DNA from: JAQBVV01 sp965249205
Lineage (GTDB): Bacteria; Acidobacteriota; Vicinamibacteria; Vicinamibacterales; UBA2999
Direction: 5' to 3'
DNA length: 64,000 bases
Assembly: GCA_965249205.1 (NCBI GenBank)
Contig: CBDFLL010000004.1
Location: forward strand, 186,001-250,000
The position numbers and the translations under genes were made by a program. Below the pieces are notes generated by a model. It was not told where the DNA came from. It saw only the letters and a program-made list of their open reading frames with translations, and did not search any database. This document shows positions 7,815 through 16,426 of the stretch, in pieces (within the stretch, counting starts at the first letter, position 1; each line of letters starts with the position of its first letter).

Positions 7815-8623
7815 GGTGCGTGAGTCCCGGCGGCCCGGCATTCCCGGATCACCGTCAACATCGCATCGTGAATCCGACCATTCGAGGCCACCAGATGCGC
7901 GGCGGCGATCTCGAATGGTGAGCCGTCTGTGCCCGTGATTCGGCCTCCTGCCTCCTCGACGATCAACGCACCGGCGCACACGTCCCATGGCTTGAGGTGC
8001 TGCTCCCAGAACCCTTCGAAGCGACCCGCCGCGACGTAACAGAGGTCGAGCGCGGCCGATCCGAGTCGCCGCACGGCCTGCGCACGGCCGAGAAACGCGC
8101 CAAAGAGCGCAACGAGATCACCGGCATGCCGATGCACGTCGTACGGAAATCCGGTGACGAGCAGCGAGTCTCTGAGCCCGTCGGCATCCGACACTGCCAA
8201 CCGCGCCCCGTTCAGCGAGGCGCCCTTCCCGCGCTCGGCCGTGAACAACTCCCGATGCGTCGGATCATAGATGGCGCCAACCTCCGTTCGGCCATCGATT
8301 TCAAGGCCGAGCGACGAACAGAACACCGGCAGACCGTGTGCGTAGTTCGTCGTGCCGTCGAGCGGATCGAATACCCAACGCCACCGAGAGGCTTCGACGG
8401 ACGATGACGCGGCGCCGAATTCCTCGGCCAGGATATCGTGATCGGGAAAGCGCTCCGCGAGCACCGCGCGGCACATGCGCTCGCACTCGAGGTCCACCTC
8501 TGTCACGAGGTCGTTCTCGGCCTTTTTCGAGATGCTGAAACCTGACTCGCGCCGCTCGAGTTGTATCTCGCCGGCACGCGTGACGATCTCAACAGCCGTG
8601 GCGAGGAAGGCTGACTCCGGCAA
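7796..8623 (-). CDS. Inositol-monophosphatase family phosphatase (SuhB-like)
   Basis: A 275-residue Mg-dependent phosphatase with the lithium-sensitive family motifs: AEEFG, FDPLDGTTNYAHG (metal-binding DPLDGT) and WDVCAGALIVEEAGG. It may dephosphorylate inositol phosphate or a related sugar phosphate. The TTG start directly abuts the CTAG end of the element at 8624-8789, and spacing to the conserved N-terminus is right for the family. The last five residues (RALFK) and the stop are encoded by the IS630-derived MITE; without it the reading frame would end after APTGA. The gene is thus bracketed by two unrelated mobile elements. Confidence 0.87.
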   Translation of the reverse strand: MPESAFLATAVEIVTRAGEIQLERRESGFSISKKAENDLVTEVDLECERMCRAVLAERFPDHDILAEEFGAASSSVEASRWRWVFDPLDGTTNYAHGLPVFCSSLGLEIDGRTEVGAIYDPTHRELFTAERGKGASLNGARLAVSDADGLRDSLLVTGFPYDVHRHAGDLVALFGAFLGRAQAVRRLGSAALDLCYVAAGRFEGFWEQHLKPWDVCAGALIVEEAGGRITGTDGSPFEIAAAHLVASNGRIHDAMLTVIRECRAAGTHAPRALFK

Positions 8624-8789
8624 CTAGTCCCCTGGAAACGCGATCCGCTGCGCAAGTCCCGAGGCGCGACGCCCGGATGGCGAGGCGCGACGACCGAGAA
8701 TATTGGCCATCTGCGAGGGAGAGGCAACGCTGCCCGGCGGGATGTCCCGCCCAGGAGCTGAGTGACGAATCACGTGTCCAGGGAACTAG
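8624..8789. mobile_element. CTAG-ended palindromic element, second subfamily
   Basis: A 166-base noncoding element with inverted ends CTAGTCCCCTGGAAACGCG and, on the other strand, CTAGTTCCCTGGACACGTG. Its interior shares the run GCGCGACGACCGAGAATAT and a following GAGGGAG-GCAACGC block with the CTAG elements at 3694 and 29142, so they are one family with diverged ends. It lies exactly between the TAG stop of the upstream ATPase gene, which is read from its right CTAG, and the TTG start of the phosphatase. Confidence 0.75.
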
Positions 8790-9232
8790 CTACGCCCGCA
8801 GGGCTGCGCATGTTTGACCATCACGACTTCCATGCCGCCCTCTGGCGCACGCCGCAGGGTCAGTTCGTCCATGAAACTACGAATGAGAAAGATGCCTCGC
8901 CCACCCTCCTTGAGCAGGTTCTCTGCCGCGCAGCAATCGGGCAGGCAGTCCGGGTCGAAGCCCGCCCCCTCATCGCGCACGCAGATCGCGATGCCGGGAT
9001 TGCTGCTGTCCTCAAGCGGAGTGAACTCAATGTGTACCCGCTTGCCATCGTCGTGCTGATTACCGTGCGTGATCGCATTAATGACTGACTCTCGAACCGC
9101 AACGTCAACCCAGTGCATGGCGTCGTCGCCGAGCCCCGCAGCGCGGCCGACACGCTCGCTGACGGCCTGGACAAGATCGAGCATGTCCAGGGAGCTGCGA
9201 ACATCGAGGCGAACAGGACTACCGTTGGTCAT
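8786..9232 (-). CDS. Anti-sigma-factor-type serine kinase/ATPase (RsbW-like)
   Basis: A 148-residue HATPase_c protein. It shows the N box AVRESVINAITHGN, the G1 box VRDEGAGFDPD and the G2 box GGRGIFLIRSFMDEL of the RsbW/SpoIIAB/BtrW group, with no other domain. Such proteins bind sigma factors or phosphorylate STAS antagonists in partner-switching control. No STAS protein, PP2C phosphatase or sigma factor lies next to it. The TAG stop is supplied by the CTAG terminus of the element at 8624-8789. A TATAAT box is 26 bases upstream of the start. Confidence 0.82.
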   Translation of the reverse strand: MTNGSPVRLDVRSSLDMLDLVQAVSERVGRAAGLGDDAMHWVDVAVRESVINAITHGNQHDDGKRVHIEFTPLEDSSNPGIAICVRDEGAGFDPDCLPDCCAAENLLKEGGRGIFLIRSFMDELTLRRAPEGGMEVVMVKHAQPCGRS

Positions 9233-9257
9233 GAGTTACCGAGAACTTCTACTAAAG

Positions 9258-9263
9258 ATTATA
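9258..9263 (-). promoter_or_regulatory. TATAAT -10 box for the RsbW-like gene
   Basis: On the minus strand a perfect TATAAT lies in CCCTATAATCTT, about 26 bases before the start codon. The -35 is weak (ACACTT at a 16-base spacing). It sits in the divergent space shared with aroA. Confidence 0.4.
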
Positions 9264-9347
9264 GGGTGCTCCATCTCGAAAGTGTTGCGACAGCAGCACC
9301 CGACCATCAAGATGTGGTGACCCCGTGGAAGTTGCTATAGTCGGTCG

Positions 9348-10655
9348 ATGCCGGCCAAGACCCTGACCGTCACGCCTGCCCGGCGCATACATGGCCGGGT
9401 GCGCCCACCTGGCGACAAATCGATTTCCCACCGGTACGCCATGCTGGCCGCCATCGCCGACGGGGTCTCAGCGCTTCGCGGGTACTCCACGGGCGCAGAT
9501 GCCGCGTCCACACTCCGCTGCCTGCGCGGCCTCGGCGTGCAGATCGACAACGGCGGACGCGATTCCGTCGCCGGTGCCGACGTCAGCATCACGGGAGTAG
9601 GCGCCCGCGGCTTGGCGGTGCCAACCAACGTGCTCGACGCCGGGAATTCAGGAAGCACCATGCGCATGTTGGCGGGCATCCTTGCCGCGCAGCCGTTTCG
9701 CACCACGATCACCGGAGACGAGTCTCTGCGGCAGCGTCCTATGCGGCGCATCATCGGCCCGCTCGAGCGCATGGGCGCGCGTGTCACCGCCATCGGGGAG
9801 CGTCCCCCGCTGACGATCGAGGGAACGGGGCGACTCGCCGCTATCGATTTCGAGCCCGAGGTGCCAAGCGCACAAGTCAAGAGTGCCGTCCTGCTGGCCG
9901 GGCTTCACGCGGACGGGCTCACGCGCGTTCGCGAAGTGCTTCCGACCAGAGACCATACCGAGCGCGCGCTGCAGGCGTTCGGCGCAGAGGTTGTGCAAAC
10001 TGGGGACAGCGTGTCCGTCGCCGGCGGTCAGCGTCTCCACGCCCGCGACCTTATTGTGCCGGGGGATCTCTCGTCAGCTGTGTTCTGGATGGTCGCCGCG
10101 GGGGGAGTGCCAGGATCCGACGTGACTATCGAGCAGGTCGGACTCAATCCGACCCGCGTTGGGGTGCTCGACATCTTGCGGCGCGTTGGCGTATCTGTCG
10201 ACGTGCAGGAGACCACGACCGGTGCCACGGGTGAGCCCATGGGTACGATCGTCGTGCGCCATCGCAACCTGCTCGATACGCATGTCTCCCCTCACGAAAT
10301 ACCGGGCGTCATCGACGAACTCCCCGCGTTGGCCGCACTTGCCACGCATGGCGGCGCGCTGTCGGTCAGCGGAGCCGGTGAGTTGCGCGTGAAGGAGAGC
10401 GACCGCATCTCAGCCCTGGCCGAAGGATTCCGCCGTATGGGCGCCGACATCGAGGAGCAACCGGACGGTTTCCAGGTCCGCGCGACGCGCCAGTTGCACG
10501 GTGGCGAAGTCGACGCCCACAATGACCACCGTCTGGTCATGGCGTTTGCCGTCGCGGCGCTTGGGGCGTCAGCACCGACAACGATCGTCGGCGCCGACGC
10601 CGCCGCCGTGTCGTACCCGGAGTTTTTCTCGGTGCTCGAATCGTTGCGCGCGTGA
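9348..10655 (+). CDS. aroA: 3-phosphoshikimate 1-carboxyvinyltransferase (EPSP synthase)
   Basis: A 435-residue EPSP synthase, sixth step of the shikimate pathway, joining shikimate 3-phosphate and PEP. Motifs seen: GDKSISHRYAMLAA at the N-terminus, LDAGNSGSTMRMLAGILA (PEP site), RPMRRIIGPLERMG, DHTERAL, RVKESDRISALAEG and DHRLVMAFAVAALG near the C-terminus. Length is typical of bacterial enzymes. Its stop overlaps the aroK start by four bases, which implies translational coupling. Confidence 0.95.
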   Translation: MPAKTLTVTPARRIHGRVRPPGDKSISHRYAMLAAIADGVSALRGYSTGADAASTLRCLRGLGVQIDNGGRDSVAGADVSITGVGARGLAVPTNVLDAGNSGSTMRMLAGILAAQPFRTTITGDESLRQRPMRRIIGPLERMGARVTAIGERPPLTIEGTGRLAAIDFEPEVPSAQVKSAVLLAGLHADGLTRVREVLPTRDHTERALQAFGAEVVQTGDSVSVAGGQRLHARDLIVPGDLSSAVFWMVAAGGVPGSDVTIEQVGLNPTRVGVLDILRRVGVSVDVQETTTGATGEPMGTIVVRHRNLLDTHVSPHEIPGVIDELPALAALATHGGALSVSGAGELRVKESDRISALAEGFRRMGADIEEQPDGFQVRATRQLHGGEVDAHNDHRLVMAFAVAALGASAPTTIVGADAAAVSYPEFFSVLESLRA

Positions 10656-11149
10656 ATATCGACAAGCTCTATCTGGTGGGCTTCATGGGCGCCGGCAAGA
10701 CCACTGTTGCTTCCGCGCTGGGTCGCCGCCTTGGGTGGCGGACCGAGGACGTGGACATCCGCATTGAGATGCGCGAGCGGCGGAGCGTGACGTCGATCTT
10801 CCTTCAGGATGGCGAGGGCTACTTCCGACAGGCGGAACGCGAGGTCCTACGAGACCTGCTCCCGGAGCGGAACGTCATCGTGGCAACCGGAGGGGGAACT
10901 TTTGTTGATCCTGACAACCGTGGGTTAATGCTGAACGATGGAGGTGTGGCGTGGCTCGATCTGCCGCTGAGCCGGGTCATCGAGCGCATCCCCGCTGATG
11001 GCCGCCGCCCGCTCGCCTCGGACCCTCTGCAGATGGAGCAACTCTATCTGCGCCGCCAGACAGCGTACCGCGATGCCCATGTGCGTCTGGATGCCACGGC
11101 GCCGGTTGACGAAGTTGTCGAACGTCTCCTGGAGTGGATCGGTTACTAG
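10652..11149 (+). CDS. aroK: Shikimate kinase
   Basis: A 165-residue P-loop kinase of the shikimate pathway. It has GFMGAGKTT (Walker A, residues 10-18), EDVD at the shikimate-binding Asp, ATGGGTF (the family GGG motif) and the lid Arg in GRRPLAS. The GTG start overlaps the aroA stop in GTGA, so AroK is made with AroA and feeds it. A metallophosphoesterase gene follows after 42 bases. Confidence 0.93.
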   Translation: MNIDKLYLVGFMGAGKTTVASALGRRLGWRTEDVDIRIEMRERRSVTSIFLQDGEGYFRQAEREVLRDLLPERNVIVATGGGTFVDPDNRGLMLNDGGVAWLDLPLSRVIERIPADGRRPLASDPLQMEQLYLRRQTAYRDAHVRLDATAPVDEVVERLLEWIGY

Positions 11150-11191
11150 TGGCCCAACTTACCAGACACGACGTGTTGACCGAATGCCTGC

Positions 11192-11968
11192 ATGAAATAC
11201 CTTGTCATTAGTGACATCCATGCCAATCTCGAGGCCCTTGAGGCCACGCTGGACGCTGCCGACAGCTACGACCGCGTCCTCGTGCTCGGCGATCTGGTGG
11301 GATACGGCGCCGATCCAAACGGGGTCATCGACCTGGTCCGAGCGCTACCGACGGCCGCGATCATTCGCGGCAATCACGACAAGGTCAGCACCGGGATTGA
11401 CGGGATCGACGGCTTCAACCCGGTCGCCAGGATGGCTGTCGAATGGACTTCGGCGGCGCTGACCCCGGAGAATCGAGCGTGGCTGATTGCGCTACCGCAG
11501 GGACCGATCTGCGTCGATGCACTGACGGAGATCTGCCATGGCACGCCATTCGACGAAGACCAGTATGTGTTCGATCAGGCCGACGCGCTACGGGCCATTC
11601 GCTCTGCGCAGCGGCCGCTCTGCCTCTACGGCCACACCCATGTGCCGGCCGTCTACACCCTGAGAGAACCGCACTCCCATAGTGGCCAGCCGCGCTCACA
11701 CCAGGGCGACATATTGGATGGCACGGCGCCCGTGCAGGGCTCGTCGTTCGGCATCGCTCTCGACGAGCACTCCCGGCACCTGGTGAACTGCGGAGCGGTG
11801 GGACAGCCGCGCGACGGTGACCCGCGGGCAGCGTACGGATTACTCGACACCACCGAGCGATCCGTGACGATCGTGAGGACAACCTACGACGTGGCCGCCG
11901 CCATGAGGAAGATCGTCGCAGCCGGATTGCCGGACGTACTCGCGCGTCGGCTCGCGGCGGGACGATAG
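11192..11968 (+). CDS. Calcineurin-like metallophosphoesterase
   Basis: A 258-residue single-domain phosphoesterase of the MPP superfamily. All metal motifs are present: SDIHANLEAL (DxH), GDLVGYG (GDxVxxG), RGNHD and YGHTHVP (GHxH), plus NCGAVGQPRDG. It resembles YfcE/YmdB-like bacterial phosphodiesterases; the substrate is not known. It follows aroK on the same strand and converges with the ccm operon. Confidence 0.87.
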   Translation: MKYLVISDIHANLEALEATLDAADSYDRVLVLGDLVGYGADPNGVIDLVRALPTAAIIRGNHDKVSTGIDGIDGFNPVARMAVEWTSAALTPENRAWLIALPQGPICVDALTEICHGTPFDEDQYVFDQADALRAIRSAQRPLCLYGHTHVPAVYTLREPHSHSGQPRSHQGDILDGTAPVQGSSFGIALDEHSRHLVNCGAVGQPRDGDPRAAYGLLDTTERSVTIVRTTYDVAAAMRKIVAAGLPDVLARRLAAGR

Positions 11969-11986
11969 GGCAGGCGGCCGGAGCGC

Positions 11987-12142
11987 CTACGTGTGCGACG
12001 TGGGGCGCTGCGACGCCGAGCGTGATCGACGCACCTGTGATGCGTAGGCGTCAGCCGCCGCGCGGGAACCAAGAATCCACCCGATCACGACCCCCAGAAT
12101 GAGCACCCCCGGGATGTAGAGGAAGTGAGCGGCGGTCGGCAT
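11987..12142 (-). CDS. Small single-helix membrane protein at the end of the ccm operon
   Basis: A 51-residue protein starting MPTAAHFLYIPGVLILGVVI. One hydrophobic helix (residues 7-24) is followed by a basic Arg/Ser-rich tail. The start lies just downstream of the ccmD stop, one base apart, so it is surely co-transcribed. CcmD proteins are of this size and topology, but the preceding 107-residue protein is a better CcmD match; this one could be a second CcmD-like factor or an unrelated small membrane protein. Confidence 0.55.
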   Translation of the reverse strand: MPTAAHFLYIPGVLILGVVIGWILGSRAAADAYASQVRRSRSASQRPTSHT

Positions 12143-12143
12143 C

Positions 12144-12467
12144 TCAGGTGCGCTCGCTGCGCTTCAATTCTGCCTGGAGCCGTTCCAGATCGCGCTGCAC
12201 CCCGCCGAGACGCCGTGCGACCGACGCCAGGTACGCAAACAGCGCCAGCACCACGAAGGCATACGCGGCCACGAGCAGTGGTGCCGCGGGCAACTGGTCC
12301 TGCGGGGGCAGTTCATCGATGGGCACGAACTCGTCCACCGGTTCCGGCTGCTGTGCATGAAGCGCTGCGGTCGATGGCCAATCTGTGGCCGAATCACCAG
12401 GGCGAAACCCGCCTATCAGGCCGAGTATCCACATCATGCACACAGCCACACATGTACGTTTCATCAT
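12144..12467 (-). CDS. CcmD family protein (with signal sequence)
   Basis: A 107-residue protein with a signal-like N-terminus, a polar Pro/Glu-rich linker and one membrane helix near residues 62-84 in the setting QDQLPAAPLLVAAYAFVVLA. That block is the mark of the alternative CcmD family. CcmD links haem-loaded CcmE to the CcmABC transporter. It sits directly after ccmC (three-base gap), its normal place. Confidence 0.78.
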   Translation of the reverse strand: MMKRTCVAVCMMWILGLIGGFRPGDSATDWPSTAALHAQQPEPVDEFVPIDELPPQDQLPAAPLLVAAYAFVVLALFAYLASVARRLGGVQRDLERLQAELKRSERT

Positions 12468-12470
12468 CAG

Positions 12471-13127
12471 CTACCCGTCCGCTGAAAGGTAGAGCGCGTC
12501 GAGCTGCGCCCGCTGCTCTTCGAGTCGAACCCGTGCTCGCAGCAGCAAAACAAAGAGTACGAGAAACGTCACGGCGCTGAACCAGAGGGGTAACCCGAAT
12601 GATGTCGGCAGTGTCGGGACAACGCTCGTCGTTGGGTGAATCGTGCGCCAGTAGTTGACCGAGATATAAATGAATGGCACGTTGGCCATGCCAAACAAGG
12701 CGAGTCCAGCCGCGAGCTTGTCCGAGCCTGGACCACCATACTTCCGGAGCAGCAAATAGGCGACCGAGACCATCCACCCGATGAGGCTTGCCGTCAGCCG
12801 CACGTCCCACTGCCACCAGACACCCCAGGCTTTTCGGGCCCACAGCGGCCCGGTCACCAGCGTCACGATGCCGAACAGGACAACCAGTTCCGCGGCTGCC
12901 CACGCGAGCCGGTCGTGGCGGGCATCACCGCGAAACAGGTAGCGGACGCTGGCCACACCACAGACGATTGCCGCGAGCAAAAACATCCACGCGGACGGAA
13001 GATGTACATAGAAGATCTTCTGCACCAGGCCCATCGTGGATTCGTACGGAGCGTTGGCAATGAGAAACGGGGAAATCGCAAACATCAGACCGCACAGCGC
13101 GGTGGCAGGCGTAAACCATGCGGGCAT
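12471..13127 (-). CDS. ccmC: Haem transporter permease CcmC
   Basis: A 218-residue membrane protein with six predicted helices. It contains the WWD haem-handling motif WGVWWQWDVRLT and conserved His residues at FYVHLPSAW and TIHPTTSV. CcmC loads haem onto CcmE in the periplasm. It lies between ccmB and ccmD in a conventional order. Confidence 0.93.
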   Translation of the reverse strand: MPAWFTPATALCGLMFAISPFLIANAPYESTMGLVQKIFYVHLPSAWMFLLAAIVCGVASVRYLFRGDARHDRLAWAAAELVVLFGIVTLVTGPLWARKAWGVWWQWDVRLTASLIGWMVSVAYLLLRKYGGPGSDKLAAGLALFGMANVPFIYISVNYWRTIHPTTSVVPTLPTSFGLPLWFSAVTFLVLFVLLLRARVRLEEQRAQLDALYLSADG

Positions 13128-13168
13128 GTGGCTTCTCTACCTCTCTAGTTCTCTAGCCTCTGAACGCC

Positions 13169-13846
13169 TCAGTCTGTCATCAACGGCTCGAACGTCCAGA
13201 GCGCAAGCGTCACGAACACGATGTCGAAACACACGAGCAACGCGAGCCAGAAACGGAGGATCTCTCCGTCAACGTCCGGCTGAAGCAGAGCCGAGGTTGC
13301 ACGGACACCGGCAATGATGACCGGAACGGTGATCGGATACAACAGGACCGGCAGCAGCACATCCCGCGATCGTGCGCGGACCAGCATGGCCGCAAACAGG
13401 GTGCCTACGGCGGCAAAGCCGACGGTGCCCGCCACAAGAATCACCGCCAACCAGAGCGGTCGTAACAGCAGCGGCGCCTGAAACAACAGGGCGACCAGCG
13501 GCACCAAGACGATCTCTCCTGCGACCAGCAACGTGACGATGCCCAGGAGCTTGCCCACATAGACGGCTGGACGGGCGGCTGGCGCCAGCAGCAGCGCCCG
13601 TAGCGTCTCGGATTGCCGCTCGCGCTCGAATGCCCGTCCGAGCGCGAGCGTGCCGGCGAACGCGATCGAAATCCAGAGAATCCCTGCCGCGCCGTCCGCG
13701 GGAGGGCGTCCCTCCTGTACCAGGGCGAACGCGAACACCAGCACACAGGACACCGCGAAAAACAAGGTCGTATAGGCGATCTCGAGACTGCGGACTTCGA
13801 CCATCAGGTCCTTGCGCAGTACGAGCCAGACGACGCGCGCAAACAC
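13169..13846 (-). CDS. ccmB: Haem exporter permease CcmB
   Basis: A 225-residue six-helix permease of the CcmB family. Typical features are the N-terminal LRKDLMVEVRSLE, FERERQSETLRALLLAPA, and PLLYPITVPVIIAG-like C-terminal segment (seen as VLLYPITVPVIIAG). With CcmA and CcmC it forms the ABC complex that releases holo-CcmE. The ccmA stop is two bases upstream. Confidence 0.93.
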   Translation of the reverse strand: MFARVVWLVLRKDLMVEVRSLEIAYTTLFFAVSCVLVFAFALVQEGRPPADGAAGILWISIAFAGTLALGRAFERERQSETLRALLLAPAARPAVYVGKLLGIVTLLVAGEIVLVPLVALLFQAPLLLRPLWLAVILVAGTVGFAAVGTLFAAMLVRARSRDVLLPVLLYPITVPVIIAGVRATSALLQPDVDGEILRFWLALLVCFDIVFVTLALWTFEPLMTD

Positions 13847-13848
13847 CC

Positions 13849-14589
13849 CTACCCCCTCGACCCGCCGGCGCCGGACGCGCGTCCTCGCGACATGATGTCG
13901 CGGTACGTCGATCGCAGCGCATTCGGGCGCTCGACGACGTCCATCATCCGTCCGTCGCGAAGAAAAATGGCGCTATCGAGCAGTCCTTCTGCCAGATCGA
14001 GATCGTGGGTGGCAAGCACGACGATCGCCCCGGCCTCTCGTAGTGCGCGCAGGCGGGCTGCGAGTGCCGCGCCGGACGCGTCGTCCAGACCGGTGAACGG
14101 TTCGTCCAGGAGCAACAGCCGCGGACGGTGGATCAGCGCACGCTCCAGCGCGACGCGCTGCCGCATACCACGGGAAAAACTCGAGACGGCGTCGTCCGCC
14201 CGATCAGCCAGGCCGGCGACTTCAAGCGCGTGTAGTGCTGCGGCACAGGGGTCGGCGACCGCATACAGTCCAGCGAAGAACTCAAGATTCTCGCTCGCGG
14301 TCAGTTCCGGATACAGGAAGAGGTCGTGGCCGAGCACACCGATCGACGCGCGCAGAGCCGGTTCGGGGGTCGTCGAGTCGTGAGCGCCGTAGCGAATCCG
14401 GCCAGCACTCGGGCGGAGGAGGGTCGCCAGCATCGCCAGCAGCGTTGACTTCCCAGCCCCGTTTGGTCCGAGCAAACCGAGCAGCGTGCCACGTGTTGCC
14501 CGAAACGTGATGTGGGACAGAGCCCGCCGCCGACCGAAATGGCGCGAGACCTCGTCGACCGTCAGATCGTCGAAGTCAACGGCGGTCAC
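13849..14589 (-). CDS. ccmA: Haem exporter ATP-binding protein CcmA
   Basis: A 246-residue ABC ATPase. Walker A GLLGPNGAGKSTLL, signature SSFSRGMRQRVALERAL, Walker B LLLLDEPFTGLD and the H-loop ATHDLD are intact. In System I it drives release of haem-CcmE from CcmC. It starts with GTG, overlapping the stop of the preceding gene as GTGA, so it is translationally coupled to it. Confidence 0.9.
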   Translation of the reverse strand: MTAVDFDDLTVDEVSRHFGRRRALSHITFRATRGTLLGLLGPNGAGKSTLLAMLATLLRPSAGRIRYGAHDSTTPEPALRASIGVLGHDLFLYPELTASENLEFFAGLYAVADPCAAALHALEVAGLADRADDAVSSFSRGMRQRVALERALIHRPRLLLLDEPFTGLDDASGAALAARLRALREAGAIVVLATHDLDLAEGLLDSAIFLRDGRMMDVVERPNALRSTYRDIMSRGRASGAGGSRG

Positions 14590-15830
14590 GCGGCGACGTC
14601 CCCGTCGCCTCCCCGCGAGCGCACGCGCACCGCGTCCAGTTCGCCGTACGCCTGTTCAATGTCTGCGATGAGCTGCTGACGCCGCTCTTCATCCGCCGGA
14701 GGCAACGGCCCGGCGGTGCGCCGTTGCTGCTCAAGAGGGGCCAGTTCAGCGAGGAGCGCGTCCCTGCGCTCGATGAGGCGTGGTCGTGGCTCACGCACCA
14801 CCGGTGGCGCGCTCATCGCCAACCAGATGCCAACGGCGATCATGCCGGCCGCGAGACTCAGCGCGACAATGCGAGGCGTCTGGCTGCGCGCGGGGAGATT
14901 CGACAACTGCAGCGTGAGCGTGCTGCCAGCCGCCATCGCCGGGCCGTTCGCGAGGAAGAACGGCGTCCCGGTTTCCGCGTTGACTTCACCCACCGTCGAA
15001 AATTGCGGCGACGACACGGACAGGGCACCAACCTTCTGTACGCCCACCGAGAGTTGCTCGAGCGGAGCGGGCCACGTCTGTTGGAGCGTGAGGTCCGAGC
15101 TGTTCTGTTGAAGCTGAAAACCCACTTGTACCGACGTCACGCCGGGCGCGAACGGGCCGGTCACGGTGAGTCGATCGCCGCTCACGCTCGCGGTCACCGA
15201 CGACCCCTGGAGCACAGTTGCTCCGCCCGCTCCGGTCGGCAGGTCGAGGATCAGCGGTCCACCGATGTCGACGCGTGCGCGCGCGTTATTGAGAATCTCG
15301 AGCAGATAAAAGACCTGGAGCGCATCGTCCTGAAACTCGATAAACACGCGCGTGTTGGGACCGAACACGACCACGCCCTCCACCGGTGGGGCGGCAGCTT
15401 CCTGTGCGGCCTGCGCCCTGGCGCGCGCTGCCGCCTCCTCCAGGCCCGCGATAAGGATCACCCGCAGGCCTCCGGACGTAGGAACAGTGAACGGTTCGGA
15501 CTCGAGTGACTCTCCATCGACAACTGCCTCTGCGCGAACCTCCGACCCACCAGGCAGGCCAGCAAACTCCGCCCGCCCCTGGTCATCGGTGGCGTCCGTT
15601 TGCTCAACGCCCTCGGCCGTGACGCGCACGTTCTGCCCTGTGATGTTGTTACCGATGGCTTCTCGCACGACACGGACGGTCACCGTGCCATTCGGGAGTT
15701 CAGGAGCCGGGATGGCACGCCCGTGGATGAGCGCCGGATCCGGCATATTGATCTGGGCAACACTCACGCCCCAGCCACACGCCCACACGCCGATGCTCAG
15801 CACCCACCAGCGCACCGTCCGCACGCTCAT
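14586..15830 (-). CDS. Exported protein of unknown role inside the ccm operon
   Basis: A 414-residue protein not recognised by name. It has a signal peptide (ending near GVSVAQI), a carboxypeptidase-regulatory-like beta domain (about residues 45-120: GQNVRVTAEG, TDDQGRAEFAGLPGG), a second beta-rich region to about 330, one membrane helix near 335-355, and a charged helical cytoplasmic tail (residues 365-405) with many Arg and Glu. The layout implies a periplasmic binding region anchored in the inner membrane. It overlaps its neighbours by four bases on each side, so it is a firm operon member and may be a lineage-specific maturation factor. Confidence 0.7.
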   Translation of the reverse strand: MSVRTVRWWVLSIGVWACGWGVSVAQINMPDPALIHGRAIPAPELPNGTVTVRVVREAIGNNITGQNVRVTAEGVEQTDATDDQGRAEFAGLPGGSEVRAEAVVDGESLESEPFTVPTSGGLRVILIAGLEEAAARARAQAAQEAAAPPVEGVVVFGPNTRVFIEFQDDALQVFYLLEILNNARARVDIGGPLILDLPTGAGGATVLQGSSVTASVSGDRLTVTGPFAPGVTSVQVGFQLQQNSSDLTLQQTWPAPLEQLSVGVQKVGALSVSSPQFSTVGEVNAETGTPFFLANGPAMAAGSTLTLQLSNLPARSQTPRIVALSLAAGMIAVGIWLAMSAPPVVREPRPRLIERRDALLAELAPLEQQRRTAGPLPPADEERRQQLIADIEQAYGELDAVRVRSRGGDGDVAA

Positions 15831-16426
15831 CGTGTCGCCTGCACACTCGCCCCGCAGTGCTTACAAAACTTGGCATCGAGATCGTGGCGCTGGCCGCACT
15901 GGCTGCAAAATGGCAGCGCGTCCGTGGCGGCGGAATTCACCGCAGCTACCGGCCCCTGAGACTCGTCCCCGATGCGCCGCACGATCTCCTTTTCAATCTC
16001 GTTGCGATAGCCCGCGCCCGCGTCGAGCTCCCTGATCAAGCCCGCCGCTCTGGTCCGGAGACGTGCGCTCATCTCGTCGAAGTCGCTCGTGGACACCTTC
16101 CCCATTGCCTTGTCGAACTCGAGTTCCTTGATTGATCGGAGTACGAGCGTCTTTTCGCGTTCGAGGGCCGCACGCGTCCGTCCGCCAACGACCCGGTGCC
16201 GGCGTTGGTCGTCCCACCCGGTAAACGGCACAAGCGTTCGCCACGTGGCGACGCCAACGATCGCTGCCGTAAAAATAGTGAGACTGAGGAGAATGATGCC
16301 AGCCGGTGACTGGCCCCGTGACACGAACACGGCGATCGTGGCGCCGATGAGGCCAGCCAGCGTGAAGAGCTGCCAGGGTGCGGGCGAACTAGTCGAGGTT
16401 TCTGAGTTCATCGTCGAGGCGCGCAC
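15827..16426 (-). CDS. Membrane protein with C-terminal zinc ribbon, ccm operon
   Basis: A 199-residue protein with two N-terminal membrane helices (about residues 20-65), a cytoplasmic helical stretch with many charges (90-150), and a C-terminal zinc ribbon CSQCGQRHDLDAKFCKHCG. Its start overlaps the end of the ccmF-H gene by 38 bases; a second Met at 16411 would shorten the overlap. Its two-helix plus cytoplasmic design recalls CcmI, which escorts apocytochrome, but there is no TPR domain, so that is only a guess. Confidence 0.68.
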   Translation of the reverse strand: MRASTMNSETSTSSPAPWQLFTLAGLIGATIAVFVSRGQSPAGIILLSLTIFTAAIVGVATWRTLVPFTGWDDQRRHRVVGGRTRAALEREKTLVLRSIKELEFDKAMGKVSTSDFDEMSARLRTRAAGLIRELDAGAGYRNEIEKEIVRRIGDESQGPVAAVNSAATDALPFCSQCGQRHDLDAKFCKHCGASVQATR

